Shown: positions 17,408-27,529, numbered from the stretch's first letter. The stretch is DNA of 64,000 nucleotides from Croceibacterium_B sp963783195 (GCA_963783195.1 CAWAMV010000002.1:1-64000), one strand, 5' to 3'. Made by a program: numbers and translations. The notes: generated by a model not told the origin, from the sequence alone.

Positions 17408-17479
17408 ACTTTCCAAGTTGGAAAGTAAGTAGTCGTAACTTTCCAGGTTGGCAAGTGATGATTTTCCGATTTGGAAAGT
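17408..17479 (-). promoter_or_regulatory. Three tandem operator palindromes
   Basis: 17408-17426 reads ACTTTCCAAGTTGGAAAGT, a near-perfect palindrome. 17438-17456 (ACTTTCCAGGTTGGCAAGT) and 17461-17479 (ATTTTCCGATTTGGAAAGT) are imperfect copies. They lie directly upstream of the membrane protein/regulator operon. Autorepression by the winged-helix protein is the obvious inference. Confidence 0.75.
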
Positions 17480-17486
17480 CAGACGC

Positions 17487-17675
17487 TCAGGCGGAGGAGA
17501 GACTGTTCGGATCGCGTCTTGCCCGGCGAACCCGCTGGACGATGCTGGCGCCGAACAGCAAGGCGCCGACGATCAGCGAGAACCACGAGGGCCCGGTCCA
17601 CCAGTCGCTCGGCGAGCCCAGCAGAAGCCCGGCCACGCCAAGCACGATGAGAAGTACGGCGGAGATACGCAGCAA
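17487..17675 (-). CDS. Small two-helix membrane protein (start uncertain)
   Basis: Sixty-two residues with two hydrophobic segments (ISAVLLIVLGVAGLLLG and WFSLIVGALLFGASIV) and a basic end. The only start in this frame is a TTG without a good ribosome site. In the next frame upstream the sequence VTPDRIRQAHERRAVRQVLRNVSR, starting at a GTG near 17745, would join it well if one base near 17675 were an error; the true protein may therefore be about 85 residues. Confidence 0.45.
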   Translation of the reverse strand: MLRISAVLLIVLGVAGLLLGSPSDWWTGPSWFSLIVGALLFGASIVQRVRRARRDPNSLSSA

Positions 17676-17834
17676 GCCGGGAAACGTTGCGCAGCACCTG
17701 GCGGACTGCGCGCCGTTCGTGCGCCTGGCGAATGCGATCGGGTGTCACCAGCGACAAGTCTCCAGCGCCCTGGAGGTTCCCCGCAATAGACACCCGCGGG
17801 CCGCAGGAGTAGATTGGCGGCGAGAGGGAACGAC

Positions 17835-18233
17835 ATGGCACACGCCGAAGATATCCCCGCCTGGATCGCTCTGTTCACCGGCCTCTACGCGCTCGCGGCG
17901 GCGGTCGGCGAGTTCCGTTCGCCGGGGACATGGCTCGCCATGCTCAAGGACTTCGAACGCAGCCCGGCGCTGCGCTTTCTGACCGGCCTCGTGTGCCTGA
18001 TGCTCGGCGCGGCGATCTACCTCGTCAATCCGTGGGACAGCAGCGACTGGCTGGCGGTCGCGGTCAGCGTGCTGGGCGGCCTTTGCGCGGCGGAGGGCAT
18101 GCTGATCCTCGCCGCCGGCGACCGCTTCCTCGCCCTCGCGCGGCGACTCATGCAGTCGGCCAATGCCTTCTGGGCCGGGTTCTCCGCGGTCTTCGGCATC
18201 CTCGCGATCGCCGCGGCGCTCGGGCGGCTCTGA
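17835..18233 (+). CDS. Four-helix membrane protein of unknown function
   Basis: A 132-residue protein with four hydrophobic segments: residues ~8-25, 48-66, 75-95 and 112-130. Start ATG at 17835 has a GAGAGGGA site nine bases upstream. The product starts with a short polar segment MAHAEDIPAW. No family recognised; no operon partner on this strand. Confidence 0.65.
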   Translation: MAHAEDIPAWIALFTGLYALAAAVGEFRSPGTWLAMLKDFERSPALRFLTGLVCLMLGAAIYLVNPWDSSDWLAVAVSVLGGLCAAEGMLILAAGDRFLALARRLMQSANAFWAGFSAVFGILAIAAALGRL

Positions 18234-18281
18234 ATCCTGGGTGGGCGGGAGGGCGCCTCGGGGCGCCCTCCGCGCTCGACC

Positions 18282-20934
18282 TCAGAACTCGCCGGCGACG
18301 CCTGCCTTGAAGGCAGTGTTCTTGCCTCCGGCATAGCTGGCGCCCGCGGTGATGGCGAAGTCGCCGTCGAAGCGGTGCATCAGCCCGGCCGAGAAGCCGA
18401 CCTCGCCGCGGTAGTAGCCCACGTTCGAAGCGTAGCTCGTCTTGCCGGCCTCGCTCGGGAAGTGCGGTTGGGCAAGGGCAGTGACCGCGGCGATGCCCCG
18501 GCGGGTGTCCTTGGTCAGCGTGCTGGTGAGGTCGAACAGGGCATCGACCCGACCGGTCAGCCCGTCGACCCGCGCGCCGAGCGCGGCGAACTGGGCGTCG
18601 GTGATGGCGCTGACCGCTCCGCCGCCGGGGGCAAAGCCCTTGGGTGTGTTCGCAGCCGAGAGGGAGGACGATGCGGCCTGCCGGCCGATCGTGCCGTAGT
18701 CGTCGATCGTCACGACATAGACCGGGCCCTGCTGGGCCGCGGTGCTCGCGTCGATGTCGCCGACCTTGACCGAGCTGGCGGTCCCTCCGATCGCCACCTG
18801 GTTGGCCGCGGTGGTCACGGCATTGGCACCGAGGGCCGTGGCGTTCTGCTGCGCGGCTAGCGCTCCTGCGCCGATTGCCGTGGCGTTGAGCAGTTGCGCC
18901 GAGGCGTTGTAGCCGATCGCCGTGGCCTGGAAGCCCGCCGCGCTCGCACCGCGTCCGATCGCCGTTGTCGACTGGTTGCTGGCTACCGCCTGATAGCCGA
19001 TCGCAGTGGCGACGAAGCCTGATGCGTTGGACTGTGCACCGAGCGCTGTAGCCGATTGCCCGCCGGCCAGCGTCTGACGCCCGATCGCAGTCGCCTGGGC
19101 CCCGGTCGCGCTGGCCAGCCCGCCAATGGCGGTTGCCGCGTTGCCGGAGTTGGTGTTGACCCCGATGGCGACCGCCCCAGCCAGGTTCGCGTGCGCATCG
19201 CGGCCCAGAGCCATGGCATTGTCGCCATTGGCAGCGGCGTCGGTGCCCAGCGCTACCGAGTCCGTGTTGGCCGCCACTGCGCCCAGCGTGCCCGCGTCAC
19301 CACCGTCCGTGCCGATTGCGATCGAACGCAGGCCGCTGCTTGTGGCAGAGGCGCCAAACGCCATCGCGTTGGCACCAGTAGATTGCGCAGACGTGCCGAC
19401 CGCAATCGCGTTGATCCCGGATGTCTGGGCGGCCCACCCCAGTGCAGTACCGCCGCTGGCCGCGACATTGCTCCCTGCGCCAATCGAAGTGCCGCCACTG
19501 ACGATGTTGAAGGCGTTGCGTACGCCGACGACAGCGAAACTGCCCATCGCGACATTGTTGTCGCCGCTGCTGCGCGCTTCGCTGCCGACCACCACACCTG
19601 ACATGTTTTCCGGGACCGCAAGAGTGCGGATGGAGCCGGAACCCGATGTGTCATTGGCGATGCTGTTGTGGCCAATCACCACTGCATCCGGCTGCGCACC
19701 GGTGACCCGGCTGCTCTGGCCGAGGACGGTGGCGCCAGCAGCCGTACCGGCCGCGTAGGAATTGGCCCCGACTATGGTCTGGTTATCGGCATAGGCCGTG
19801 CTGCCATTGCCCAGCGCGGTGGCAAGAGTGCCCTCAGCCCTCGCACTTGCGCCAGCTGCGGTCGAGCTCAGGCCGGATGCGGTCGCACCCTTGCCCAGTG
19901 CGGTTGCACCCTCGGCGCTGGCACTGGAAGCGTTGCCGATTGCAACCGCGTAGGAGCCAGAGGCGAGCGCGCCGTCGGCGCCGCTGGCTCCGCCACCGAC
20001 AGCAACTGAATAGATTCCGCTGGCCCGGGCGCTGTAGATTGACGCAGCACCTCCGCCCAGCGCGGTGGCATAGATGGCAGTTGCCTGGGAAAGAGCACCG
20101 ACTGCGGTTGCGGTGCTGGCAGAGGCGACGCTGTCACGTCCAAGGGCATGAGCACGCGTATCGGTGGCCTGCGCGTCCGACCCCAGCGCCATGGAGCCGA
20201 TACCCGATGCGACCGTGTTGCTGCCCAGTGCAGTGGTTTCAGTGTTGGTCGCACCAGCTCCATGACCGATGGCGGTGCTTGCGCTTACGGTGGCGAGGGC
20301 ATCTGCGCCGACTGCGACGCTTTGGAGCCCGGTGGCCTGCGCGCCGAGATTATCGACATCGCCGCCATCGCCGCCGATGGCCACCGATCCGGCCTCCGTT
20401 GCATCGCTGCCCCGGCCAATCGAAATGGTGTCAGCTGCCGAGGCGTTCGCGCCCTGACCGCCGCCTGAGCCATAGGCACCGATGGCAATCGAGCCCGCAC
20501 CGCTGGCATTGGCTGCATCGGAGCCGTTTCCGCCGCCGATCGCCGTGGCGCCTTCGGCACTTGCCTGGGAATTCACGCCTACGGCAACTGCACCGGTACC
20601 GGTCGCGCCTGCGCCGCCGCCCAGAGCCGACGATTGGGTCCCGCTGGCCACGGCAAATGCGCCGAAGGCGGTGGACACGAACTGGGTTGCCTGGCTGCTT
20701 GTCCCGACGGCGGTCGAGGTGGATCCGGTTGCGACCGCGTTCACCCCGCAGGCGAGGCTATTGTTGGCGTCGTTGGAATTGGCCCCGCCATCGTTATCGG
20801 TTGCGGCATCGACGACGCCGTCATTGTCGCGGTCGAGCAGACAATCGTCGGCGCGTGCATTTTTCAGGCATTGCCGAGAGAGCGATCGCCATGGCGGTGA
20901 GGCCAACGGCCCCGAGAATTGCAGTCTTCATCAT
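18282..20934 (-). CDS. Trimeric autotransporter adhesin (YadA-like); one-base break in the signal peptide
   Basis: A ~885-residue surface adhesin. From N to C: signal peptide (MMKTAILGAVGLTAMAIALSAM), a DRDNDGVVDAATDNDG calcium-binding-type loop, then a very long head of about 40 YadA-type 14-residue repeats with AxAxGxxAxA and TAIG/TALG/VAIG strands, almost no stalk, and a C-terminal YadA anchor (AITDAQFAALGARVDGLTGRVDALFD to GASYAGGKNTAFKAG). The signal peptide and the head are in different frames; one extra A in the five-base A run (T run at 20860-20864) joins them. This is either an assembly error or a slippage-prone on/off tract. The last residue is Phe, as in outer membrane beta-barrels. 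Confidence 0.88.
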
Positions 20935-21025
20935 ATGTCCCCTTTGATTGACAAGGGGGCGACCAGGCGACCCGGTCATTCCAATCCTGATGTAATCGCG
21001 GCTGGATATGATGTTCTAGACAGTC

Positions 21026-21071
21026 CCCCAAAGAATGCCGCCAGTGATTCATACGGTTCGCGGCATTGGGG
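21026..21071. other. Inverted repeat upstream of the adhesin gene
   Basis: AATGCCGC (21034-21041) and GCGGCATT (21060-21067) are perfect inverted copies, flanked by CCCC and GGGG that extend the stem after a bulge. It lies about 90 bases before the adhesin start on the reverse strand. It could be an operator or a leader hairpin. The remainder of 20935-21212 shows nothing I recognise. Confidence 0.45.
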
Positions 21072-21212
21072 TCAGGGTAGATTGCAATGAGGCGGCCGGG
21101 TCAACCTGCTGAAGTGCCGGGCGACGCTTGGACAGGCCGGCCCGCAGGAGATAGCGAACCCCACGGTGTCATCACTGGACTATGCCCTGCCCCGCGCCTA
21201 CCATCGATCATC

Positions 21213-21299
21213 CCCGGGGAGCCGCCTGGCTGAGAGGGGCGCATGGCAGCGCCCGACCCGTCGAACCTGAACCCGTTAGCACGGGCGGAGGGAGTGGGC
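21213..21299 (+). ncRNA. TPP riboswitch (thi box)
   Basis: The conserved thi-box elements are in order: CCGGGGAGCC, CCTGGCTGAGAGG, GACCCGTCGAACCTGAACCCG, TTAGCACGGGCGGAGGGAG. It sits in the 5' leader of thiC about 47 bases before the start, where thiamine pyrophosphate is known to switch off expression, usually by hiding the ribosome site in proteobacteria. GAGGAGAG directly before the ATG would be the masked site. Confidence 0.95.
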
Positions 21300-21345
21300 C
21301 GTCGCGCAAGGCACCCGCTCTCCCGTCCGTGAGGAGAGAATACCC

Positions 21346-23231
<1,886 letters not shown>

Positions 23232-23256
23232 TGCAATTTGCGTGATGTGGGTTGTA

Positions 23257-23276
23257 ATATATCAAAAATGATATAT
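23257..23276 (+). promoter_or_regulatory. Palindromic operator of the toxin-antitoxin pair
   Basis: ATATATCA-AAAA-TGATATAT, a perfect 8-base inverted repeat that is strikingly AT-rich for this genome. It ends two bases before the toxin ATG and is typical of sites bound by an antitoxin or its complex. No ribosome site lies between it and the start codon. Confidence 0.75.
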
Positions 23277-23278
23277 CT

Positions 23279-23602
23279 ATGACTTGGACAGTCGAATTCC
23301 TCGATGATGCTACGTTCGCGGAACTTGAGGCGATGCCTGCCGATATCAGGGCGCGCTTTATCCGCATCGCGGAGTTGATCGAGGGATATGGGCTGGAGCA
23401 TGTCGGCGAACCACACGTCAAGCATCTCGAGGGCAAGCTTTGGGAGATGCGGATGAAGGGCCGCGACGGCATCGCCCGCTCGCTTTACGTGACTGCCGCT
23501 GGTCGACGTGTAGTCGTATTGCGAACCTTCGCGAAGAAGACGCAAAAAACTCCGCGCCGGGAGATTGAGTTGGCCCTGGAACGGGCGAAGGAGTTGAAAT
23601 GA
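23279..23602 (+). CDS. HigB/RelE-type toxin (phage Gp49-like family)
   Basis: A 107-residue protein of the Gp49/HigB family, whose members are ribosome-dependent mRNA interferases. Conserved blocks: MTWTVEFLDDATFAELEAMP, HVKHLEGKLWEMRMKGRDGIARSLYV and VVVLRTFAKKTQKTPRREIELA, containing the Arg/Lys-rich catalytic face. Toxin comes first, antitoxin second with an ATGA overlap, the HigBA order. It lies between two copies of the thiC 3' end. Confidence 0.88.
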   Translation: MTWTVEFLDDATFAELEAMPADIRARFIRIAELIEGYGLEHVGEPHVKHLEGKLWEMRMKGRDGIARSLYVTAAGRRVVVLRTFAKKTQKTPRREIELALERAKELK

Positions 23603-23889
23603 GCCGCAAGACCATTTCCGCAAAGAATGCCTTTACCAAGTGGCGCCAGGAGCCCGCTTTCCGTGAGGCTTATGCCGCGCTGGAGGATGAATTTGCCCTC
23701 GCCGCGCAGGTGATCAAGGCACGCGCCCGGGCCGGTCTGACTCAGGCCGAGCTGGCGGAGCGCATGGGGACGAGTCAAAGCGCAGTTGCGCGACTGGAGA
23801 GCGGCAAAGCGAGGCCTTCGGTGGGGACGCTGGAGAAGCTGGCGGAAGCGACGGGCAGCAAGCTGCGGATCGCTCTGGAAGCGGCATGA
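23599..23889 (+). CDS. HigA-like antitoxin (XRE helix-turn-helix)
   Basis: Ninety-six residues with a helix-turn-helix at about 48-80 (GLTQAELAERMGTSQSAVARLESGKARPS split by the turn). It should neutralise the toxin and repress the operon through the palindrome upstream. The start overlaps the toxin stop. The TGA stop is at the exact junction with the second thiC copy: its last bases begin the shared GAATTCCGCTGG sequence. Confidence 0.88.
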   Translation: MSRKTISAKNAFTKWRQEPAFREAYAALEDEFALAAQVIKARARAGLTQAELAERMGTSQSAVARLESGKARPSVGTLEKLAEATGSKLRIALEAA

Positions 23890-24180
23890 ATTCCGCTGGC
23901 GCGACCAGCTCTTGCCTCACTCGACCCCGACACCGCCGAGCAATACCACGACCAGACCCTGCCCGCCGAAGGCGCCAAGACGGCGCACTTTCTGCTGATG
24001 TGCGGGCCCAGGATTCTGCTCGATGAAGATCACGCAGGAGGTGCGGGATTTTGCGGCGAAGCAGAATTCGGACAGCTATCTGGCTGCGACGGTGCCGGTG
24101 GCGGATGCCGAGGCCGGGATGGACGAGATGAGCCGGGTGTATCGGGAAAGGGGGAAAAGCTGTATTTGCCCGAGGAATGA
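23888..24180 (+). pseudogene. Decayed duplicate of the thiC 3' end
   Basis: A second copy of thiC from GAATTCCGCTGGCGC (22922 in the intact gene) to its stop. It keeps long identical runs, for example around 24020-24080 against 23057-23115, but carries frame-disrupting indels in the first 40 bases and around 23990, and the C-x2-C-x4-C cluster is lost (reads LLMCGPRILL). It has no start and cannot encode a ThiC domain. Its existence implies that the toxin-antitoxin cassette arrived with, or was captured by, duplication of the thiC end. Confidence 0.9.
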
Positions 24181-24451
24181 GAGCACTGGCGGGGGTACGA
24201 GGACGGGAGCACCTGAGCACGTCAGCACGGAAGCACTCATCACGTAGCACCGGTTTCCTCTGTAAATCGTTGTTCTTTAAGAATCAATCCATCATTGGAA
24301 TGCAAGGCCGTGGCAATAGCTTTGCGCGGAAACACTATGCTTAACTAATTGAGCCTGTTTTAGAGTGGCTCCGAGATTACTCCAGCTGCACAAACTGAAC
24401 AGTTGAGTTTGCACGGTCGTGCGCTAATATGTGCGGACCAGTCGAGGCGGA

Positions 24452-24532
24452 CCTGAGTGCGGTTTCCAACCCACACTCAGGCCCCCATGCAAGGAAACGG
24501 CTGGGAGGAGCAAGGATTCCAACCCTTGCTCC
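24452..24532 (+). ncRNA. Twin hairpins with the same loop sequence
   Basis: Hairpin 1 (24452-24481) has stem CCTGAGTG/CACTCAGG; hairpin 2 (24507-24532) has stem GGAGCAAGG/CCTTGCTCC. The stems differ in sequence but both loops contain TTCCAACCC. They end 25 bases before the start of the island gene at 24557. Covarying stems with a fixed loop suggest a structured RNA or a protein-binding leader. The rest of 24181-24451 is AT-richer and has only a weak CAAACT/AGTTTG inverted repeat near 24390. Confidence 0.5.
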
Positions 24533-24556
24533 GCCCTGTCTTATTGGAGTTGCTTA

Positions 24557-25134
24557 ATGGCTAAAATAGCGGCGAAAGCCAAGCGCGCAACGGGCCAGCG
24601 GAAAGTAGAGCTTCGAGAAAGGTTGTGGCCCGGCGTGACCAACGGCCACATCTGGGAGCGTTCGCGCGACGGCTTCGGTTCAGTCCCGCGAGCCTTGCCG
24701 CTCATAATCACGATAATGAATTACTTGTCCGACAAGGGTAAGCCGGTTGGTGGCGCGTATCTTGAGCTATTTTGCCGTTTGCGCGACGAAGGATTTATTA
24801 GTCTCAATCAGCAAGAGGATATGGCGCTTGCATCGGGATTTACCGGACAGCGTTATCTCCATACTTTTCGAGATCGGTTGACGAAACTCGACGAGATGGG
24901 CTTCATCTCGTTGAAGGAAGGCGCGAGCAACCGGTTTGGGTATGCTCTAATTTGGAACCCATATCACGTAATTCGCCGGTTCTACGAAGCAGGTAAGTTG
25001 CCGGACCGCTTCTGCGAATGCGCTGGTTTTTCGTGCTTCTGAAATCGGAGCTCCTGATCTGGAAGAAGACTTGCCGAAATTGCCCGGCCAAAATGCAACC
25101 ACGGGAAATTCGCATAGAGGCAAGCCATGTACCT
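24557..25134 (+). CDS. Island protein of unknown function, winged-helix-like; frame broken near 25014
   Basis: About 191 residues after correction. N-terminal basic region (MAKIAAKAKRATGQRKVELRE), then LWPGVTNGHIWERSRDGFGSVPRALPLII, and a helical part with SGFTGQRYLHTFRDRLTKLDEMGFISLKEG that looks like a winged-helix wing. As printed it stops at 25042, but an extra base near 25014 restores NALVFRASEIGAPDLEEDLPKLPGQ to a stop at 25132-25134, which then overlaps the DUF3800 start. Codon use is less GC-rich than neighbours, as expected for acquired DNA. Function unknown. Confidence 0.65.
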
Positions 25135-25878
25135 GATGTATGTTGACGAAAGCGGTGACACTGGTTTGGCTGGCTCGCCCTCACCCTACTTTTGCTTGAG
25201 CGGGATCGTCGTCCATGAACGGCGTTGGCGCGACTTTCTCAACCGGCTCATTGCATTTCGGCGGACTCTGAAGTCCGTCTACGGATTGCCAGTGCGATCT
25301 GAATTGCACGCTTCTGAATATATCAGGTCCGCAGTCCACGGATTGTCGAAACATGAGCGACTGGCGATACTTCGCAACACCATCGATGAATTAGCGAAGA
25401 CTCCCGACATCATGGTAACCAACGTCATCGTCGATAAATCAAACAAAACAGCAGGATATGATGTCTTTCAGAACGCTTGGGGCACTCTGTTCCAACGCTT
25501 TGAGAACACCCTATTGCACGGCAATTTTCCTGGCGCATTTACCGATGACTATGGCCTAGTTCTAACCGACGCTACCGCTGGCGAAAAGCTTGCAAAAATG
25601 GTCCGAAGGATGTCTGTCTTTAATCCAATTCCGAGTTCCTTCGGCGGCCAAACTAGGAACATTCCCATCGTGCGTATGATTGAAGATCCCCACGGGAAGG
25701 ACTCCAAAAATTCGCTACCTGTCCAAATGGCGGATGTTTGCGCGTACTTTTTGCACCAACGCTTCCGGCCCAATTCCTACATAAAGCGGAAAAAGCGGAG
25801 CGCTATTTCGACCGGTTGAAACCAGTGCTTAACGCAAATGCTAGCAGGTTCGATCCGCTGGGGATCGTGAAGCTATAG
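25127..25878 (+). CDS. DUF3800 protein; frame broken near 25795
   Basis: About 250 residues after correction. The DUF3800 hallmark MYLMYVDESGDTG opens the protein, followed by YFCLSGIVVHERRWRDF, a middle region with ELHASEYIR, and LVLTDATAGEKL plus LPVQMADVCAYFLHQRF. The conserved acidic residues suggest an RNase H-like fold; activity is not established. One missing base after the A run at about 25790-25795 cuts the frame; with it the end reads KAERYFDRLKPVLNANASRFDPLGIVKL. It overlaps the upstream island gene, so both are one operon. Confidence 0.82.
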
Positions 25879-25884
25879 CTACTC

Positions 25885-25916
25885 AAAAAAAGGGCGGGCG
25901 ACTTTCGTCACCCGCC
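25885..25916 (-). terminator. Rho-independent terminator (reverse strand)
   Basis: Stem GGCGGG/CCCGCC around a short inner stem GAC/GTC, with an A7 run on its left side, that is a T run after the hairpin when read on the reverse strand. It would stop transcription coming from the right towards the DUF3800 gene. From 25917 to 26097 I see no gene. Confidence 0.55.
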
Positions 25917-26097
25917 GGGTCAGTCCTAATCCATGGTTATGCCATGTTTCAGACCGCATCTCGTATGCCAATTTTGACGCTGAAAGTCAAGATCTTTGAC
26001 AATCTCAGGCTGTCGGAAAGTTTGGATCAAAGGCTGAAAGCGACTGGATTTCAGATCGATAATGCAGAGGGTGGCCTGCTCCTAAAATTTCAGCTGC

Positions 26098-26300
26098 GCT
26101 CGCCCAACCGCACCAACTCCCGTTCCAGCGCCTGCAGGAACCGCGAGCGGCCTTCCTTGCGGAACGGGGCCGGCCCGCCGCCGCTGCCGCCTGACGGCCG
26201 TCCACCCCGGCGCGCAGGTCGGCCATGATTGGGGGCGGCCACCGCGCCGCCGACGCTGGCCGCGTCAAAGAGCTTGCCGGTGTGTGCGAGCACGCAAGCG
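26098..26300 (-). pseudogene. Truncated and frameshifted DUF188 (YaiI/YqxD) fragment
   Basis: In two frames of the reverse strand this reads VLAHTGKLFDAASVGGAVA, IMADLRAGVDG and GGGPAPFRKEGRSRFLQALERELVRLGE, closely matching the C-terminal half of the intact DUF188 gene at 28763-29221. The N-terminal half is absent; homology ends just before the palindromic repeat that starts at 26316. Same orientation as the intact copy. A relic of a second paralogue or of a local duplication. Confidence 0.75.
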
Positions 26301-26315
26301 GGCGTTTTCCCACTC

Positions 26316-26398
26316 GTCACCCCGGACCTGTTCCGGGGCGGTGCTTGCTCTTCCAGGCGGAAAAAGGAAGCACTGGCCCGGAACAAGTCCGGGCTGAC
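26316..26398 (+). repeat. Large palindromic repeat, copy B
   Basis: An 83-base hairpin: left arm GTCACCCCGGACCTGTTCC-GGGGC-GGTGCTT, right arm AAGCACTG-GCCCGGAACAAGTCC-GGGCTGAC, with a ~20-base loop. The arms are themselves palindromic. Matches 7665-7752 in both arms. REP- or MITE-like; sphingomonad genomes are known to contain CCGGACTTGTTCCGG-type repeats. Confidence 0.75.
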
Positions 26399-26426
26399 AA
26401 GGCAGGGGTGCGGTCCTTCGAAAACA

Positions 26427-26469
26427 CTTTCCTACAGACCCCCACCTGTGCCTCACACTCGCGGATGAC
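26427..26469 (+). repeat. Conserved start-codon module, copy B
   Basis: CTTTCCTACAG-N8-CTGTGCCTC-N10-ATGAC with the ATG being the start codon of the helix-turn-helix gene at 26465. The dyad ACAG-N8-CTGT could be an operator or a small RNA hairpin. No purine-rich ribosome site lies in the N10 spacer. Confidence 0.7.
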
Positions 26470-27392
26470 CAAGCCTCATCCGCAGCGCCTGCCCGCTCCC
26501 GCCGCCCCCTCGTCTCCAACTGGCCCCGCCACGCCCGCGCCGGCCGACAACCCCGACGACTTCGGCTTCTCCGCGCCCGACTACGACCCCGACGAATACC
26601 GCTGGGTCCCCGTCAGGCGCCGCGCGCGGTACGATGGGTGGACCGAGGAGAAGCAGCGGCGGTTCATCGAGGTGCTGGCCGATACCGGGCTCGTCAGCGC
26701 GGCGTGCAAGGAGGTCGGGATGACGCGGGCGAGCGCCTATCGCCTGCGGCGGGCGGCGCATGCCGGGGCCTTTGCCCGCGCCTGGGACCGGGCGCGCGAG
26801 CTGGCGGGCGCGCTGATCGAGGACATCGCCTTCGAGCGCGCGCTCGAGGGGGTGGAGGTCGAAACCTACGACGGCAACGGCGAGCTGTCGGGCGTCCGCA
26901 CCGTCTACAACGACCGCCTGCTGACCTTCCTCCTGCGCCACCTCAAGCCCGAGACCTATTCCGCCGCGGCGCGCGAGCGGCGGGGCGGGGCCTTGCTGCC
27001 TGCCTCCGGGCCGAATGGGCAGGGTCCGAACGGGGGCGATGCCTCGCTCGACGAGGCCCTGCGCGCGATGGAGCCGGAGCCGCCCGCGCCGCCCGAGCAA
27101 CTGGTCGGTCCCGACCAGCTCGAAACCGACCTGCTCACCGCCGAAGTGGCCGACGGGCAGTTGCCGCCCTTCCTCTCCGAACAGCGCGCGCCCAGGTCGC
27201 GCCGAGGAACTTCGCGCCGGGGAACTGGCCGCGCAGGGGGAACGCGGCCGCCTCGCCTACGAGAAGGAGAAGGGCGGGGCGCGCCTGAGCGACGAGGAAC
27301 TGCAGGACCTCTATGCCTATCTCGATCCGATCGAAGCGGCCCGCCCGCGCAGGAAGCACCGGCGGGACCGGGCGGCTCCCGGTCCGGGGTGA
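26465..27392 (+). CDS. Helix-turn-helix protein (terminase small subunit-like); frame broken near 27195
   Basis: About 308 residues after one-base correction. A proline-rich N-terminus is followed by a DNA-binding core WTEEKQRRFIEVLADTGLVSAACKEVGMTRASAYRLRRA (given in pieces: helix EEKQRRFIEVLADTG, turn, AACKEVGMTRASAYRLRR, residues ~60-95), resembling phage terminase small subunits and homeodomain-like HTH proteins. The end of the protein (AEELRAGELAAQGERGRLAYEKE, LSDEELQDLYAYLDPIEAARPRRKHRRD) is in another frame. It occupies the middle of a dispersed unit whose gene-less copy lies at 7511-7752. No nuclease or transposase domain is visible. Confidence 0.72.
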
Positions 27393-27396
27393 TTTC

Positions 27397-27415
27397 GGCG
27401 TATACTTCGCGTCAC
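27397..27415 (+). repeat. Tail block of dispersed unit, copy B (possible promoter)
   Basis: GGCGTATACTTCGCGTCAC, then CTTTCGCCGCGCGG; both parts recur at 7511-7529 and beyond on the reverse strand. It lies five bases after the HTH gene stop and about 115 bases before hpf, so it may carry the hpf promoter (TATACT as -10). Confidence 0.5.
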
Positions 27416-27529
27416 CTTTCGCCGCGCGGGCAACCCCGGCCAGGCGCGAAAAGGGGCGAAATCGCTTCCATCGCGCGCCACGTTCCCCATCTTGGACCCA
27501 CACGACAACAACCGAGAGGAACATCCCCG

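Noticed and set aside
18282..20934. The repeated DNA of the adhesin head as a tandem-repeat array or CRISPR
   Set aside because: The periodicity is at protein level (14-residue head repeats with variable codons); there are no identical DNA repeats with unique spacers.
25845..25865. A tRNA T-loop-like AGGTTCGATCC
   Set aside because: No acceptor, D or anticodon arms surround it, and it codes for the conserved end of the DUF3800 protein once the frame is repaired.
25944..26228. A 94-codon forward frame after the DUF3800 operon
   Set aside because: Its second half is antisense to the DUF188 fragment, its first half has no recognisable family, and there is no ribosome site.
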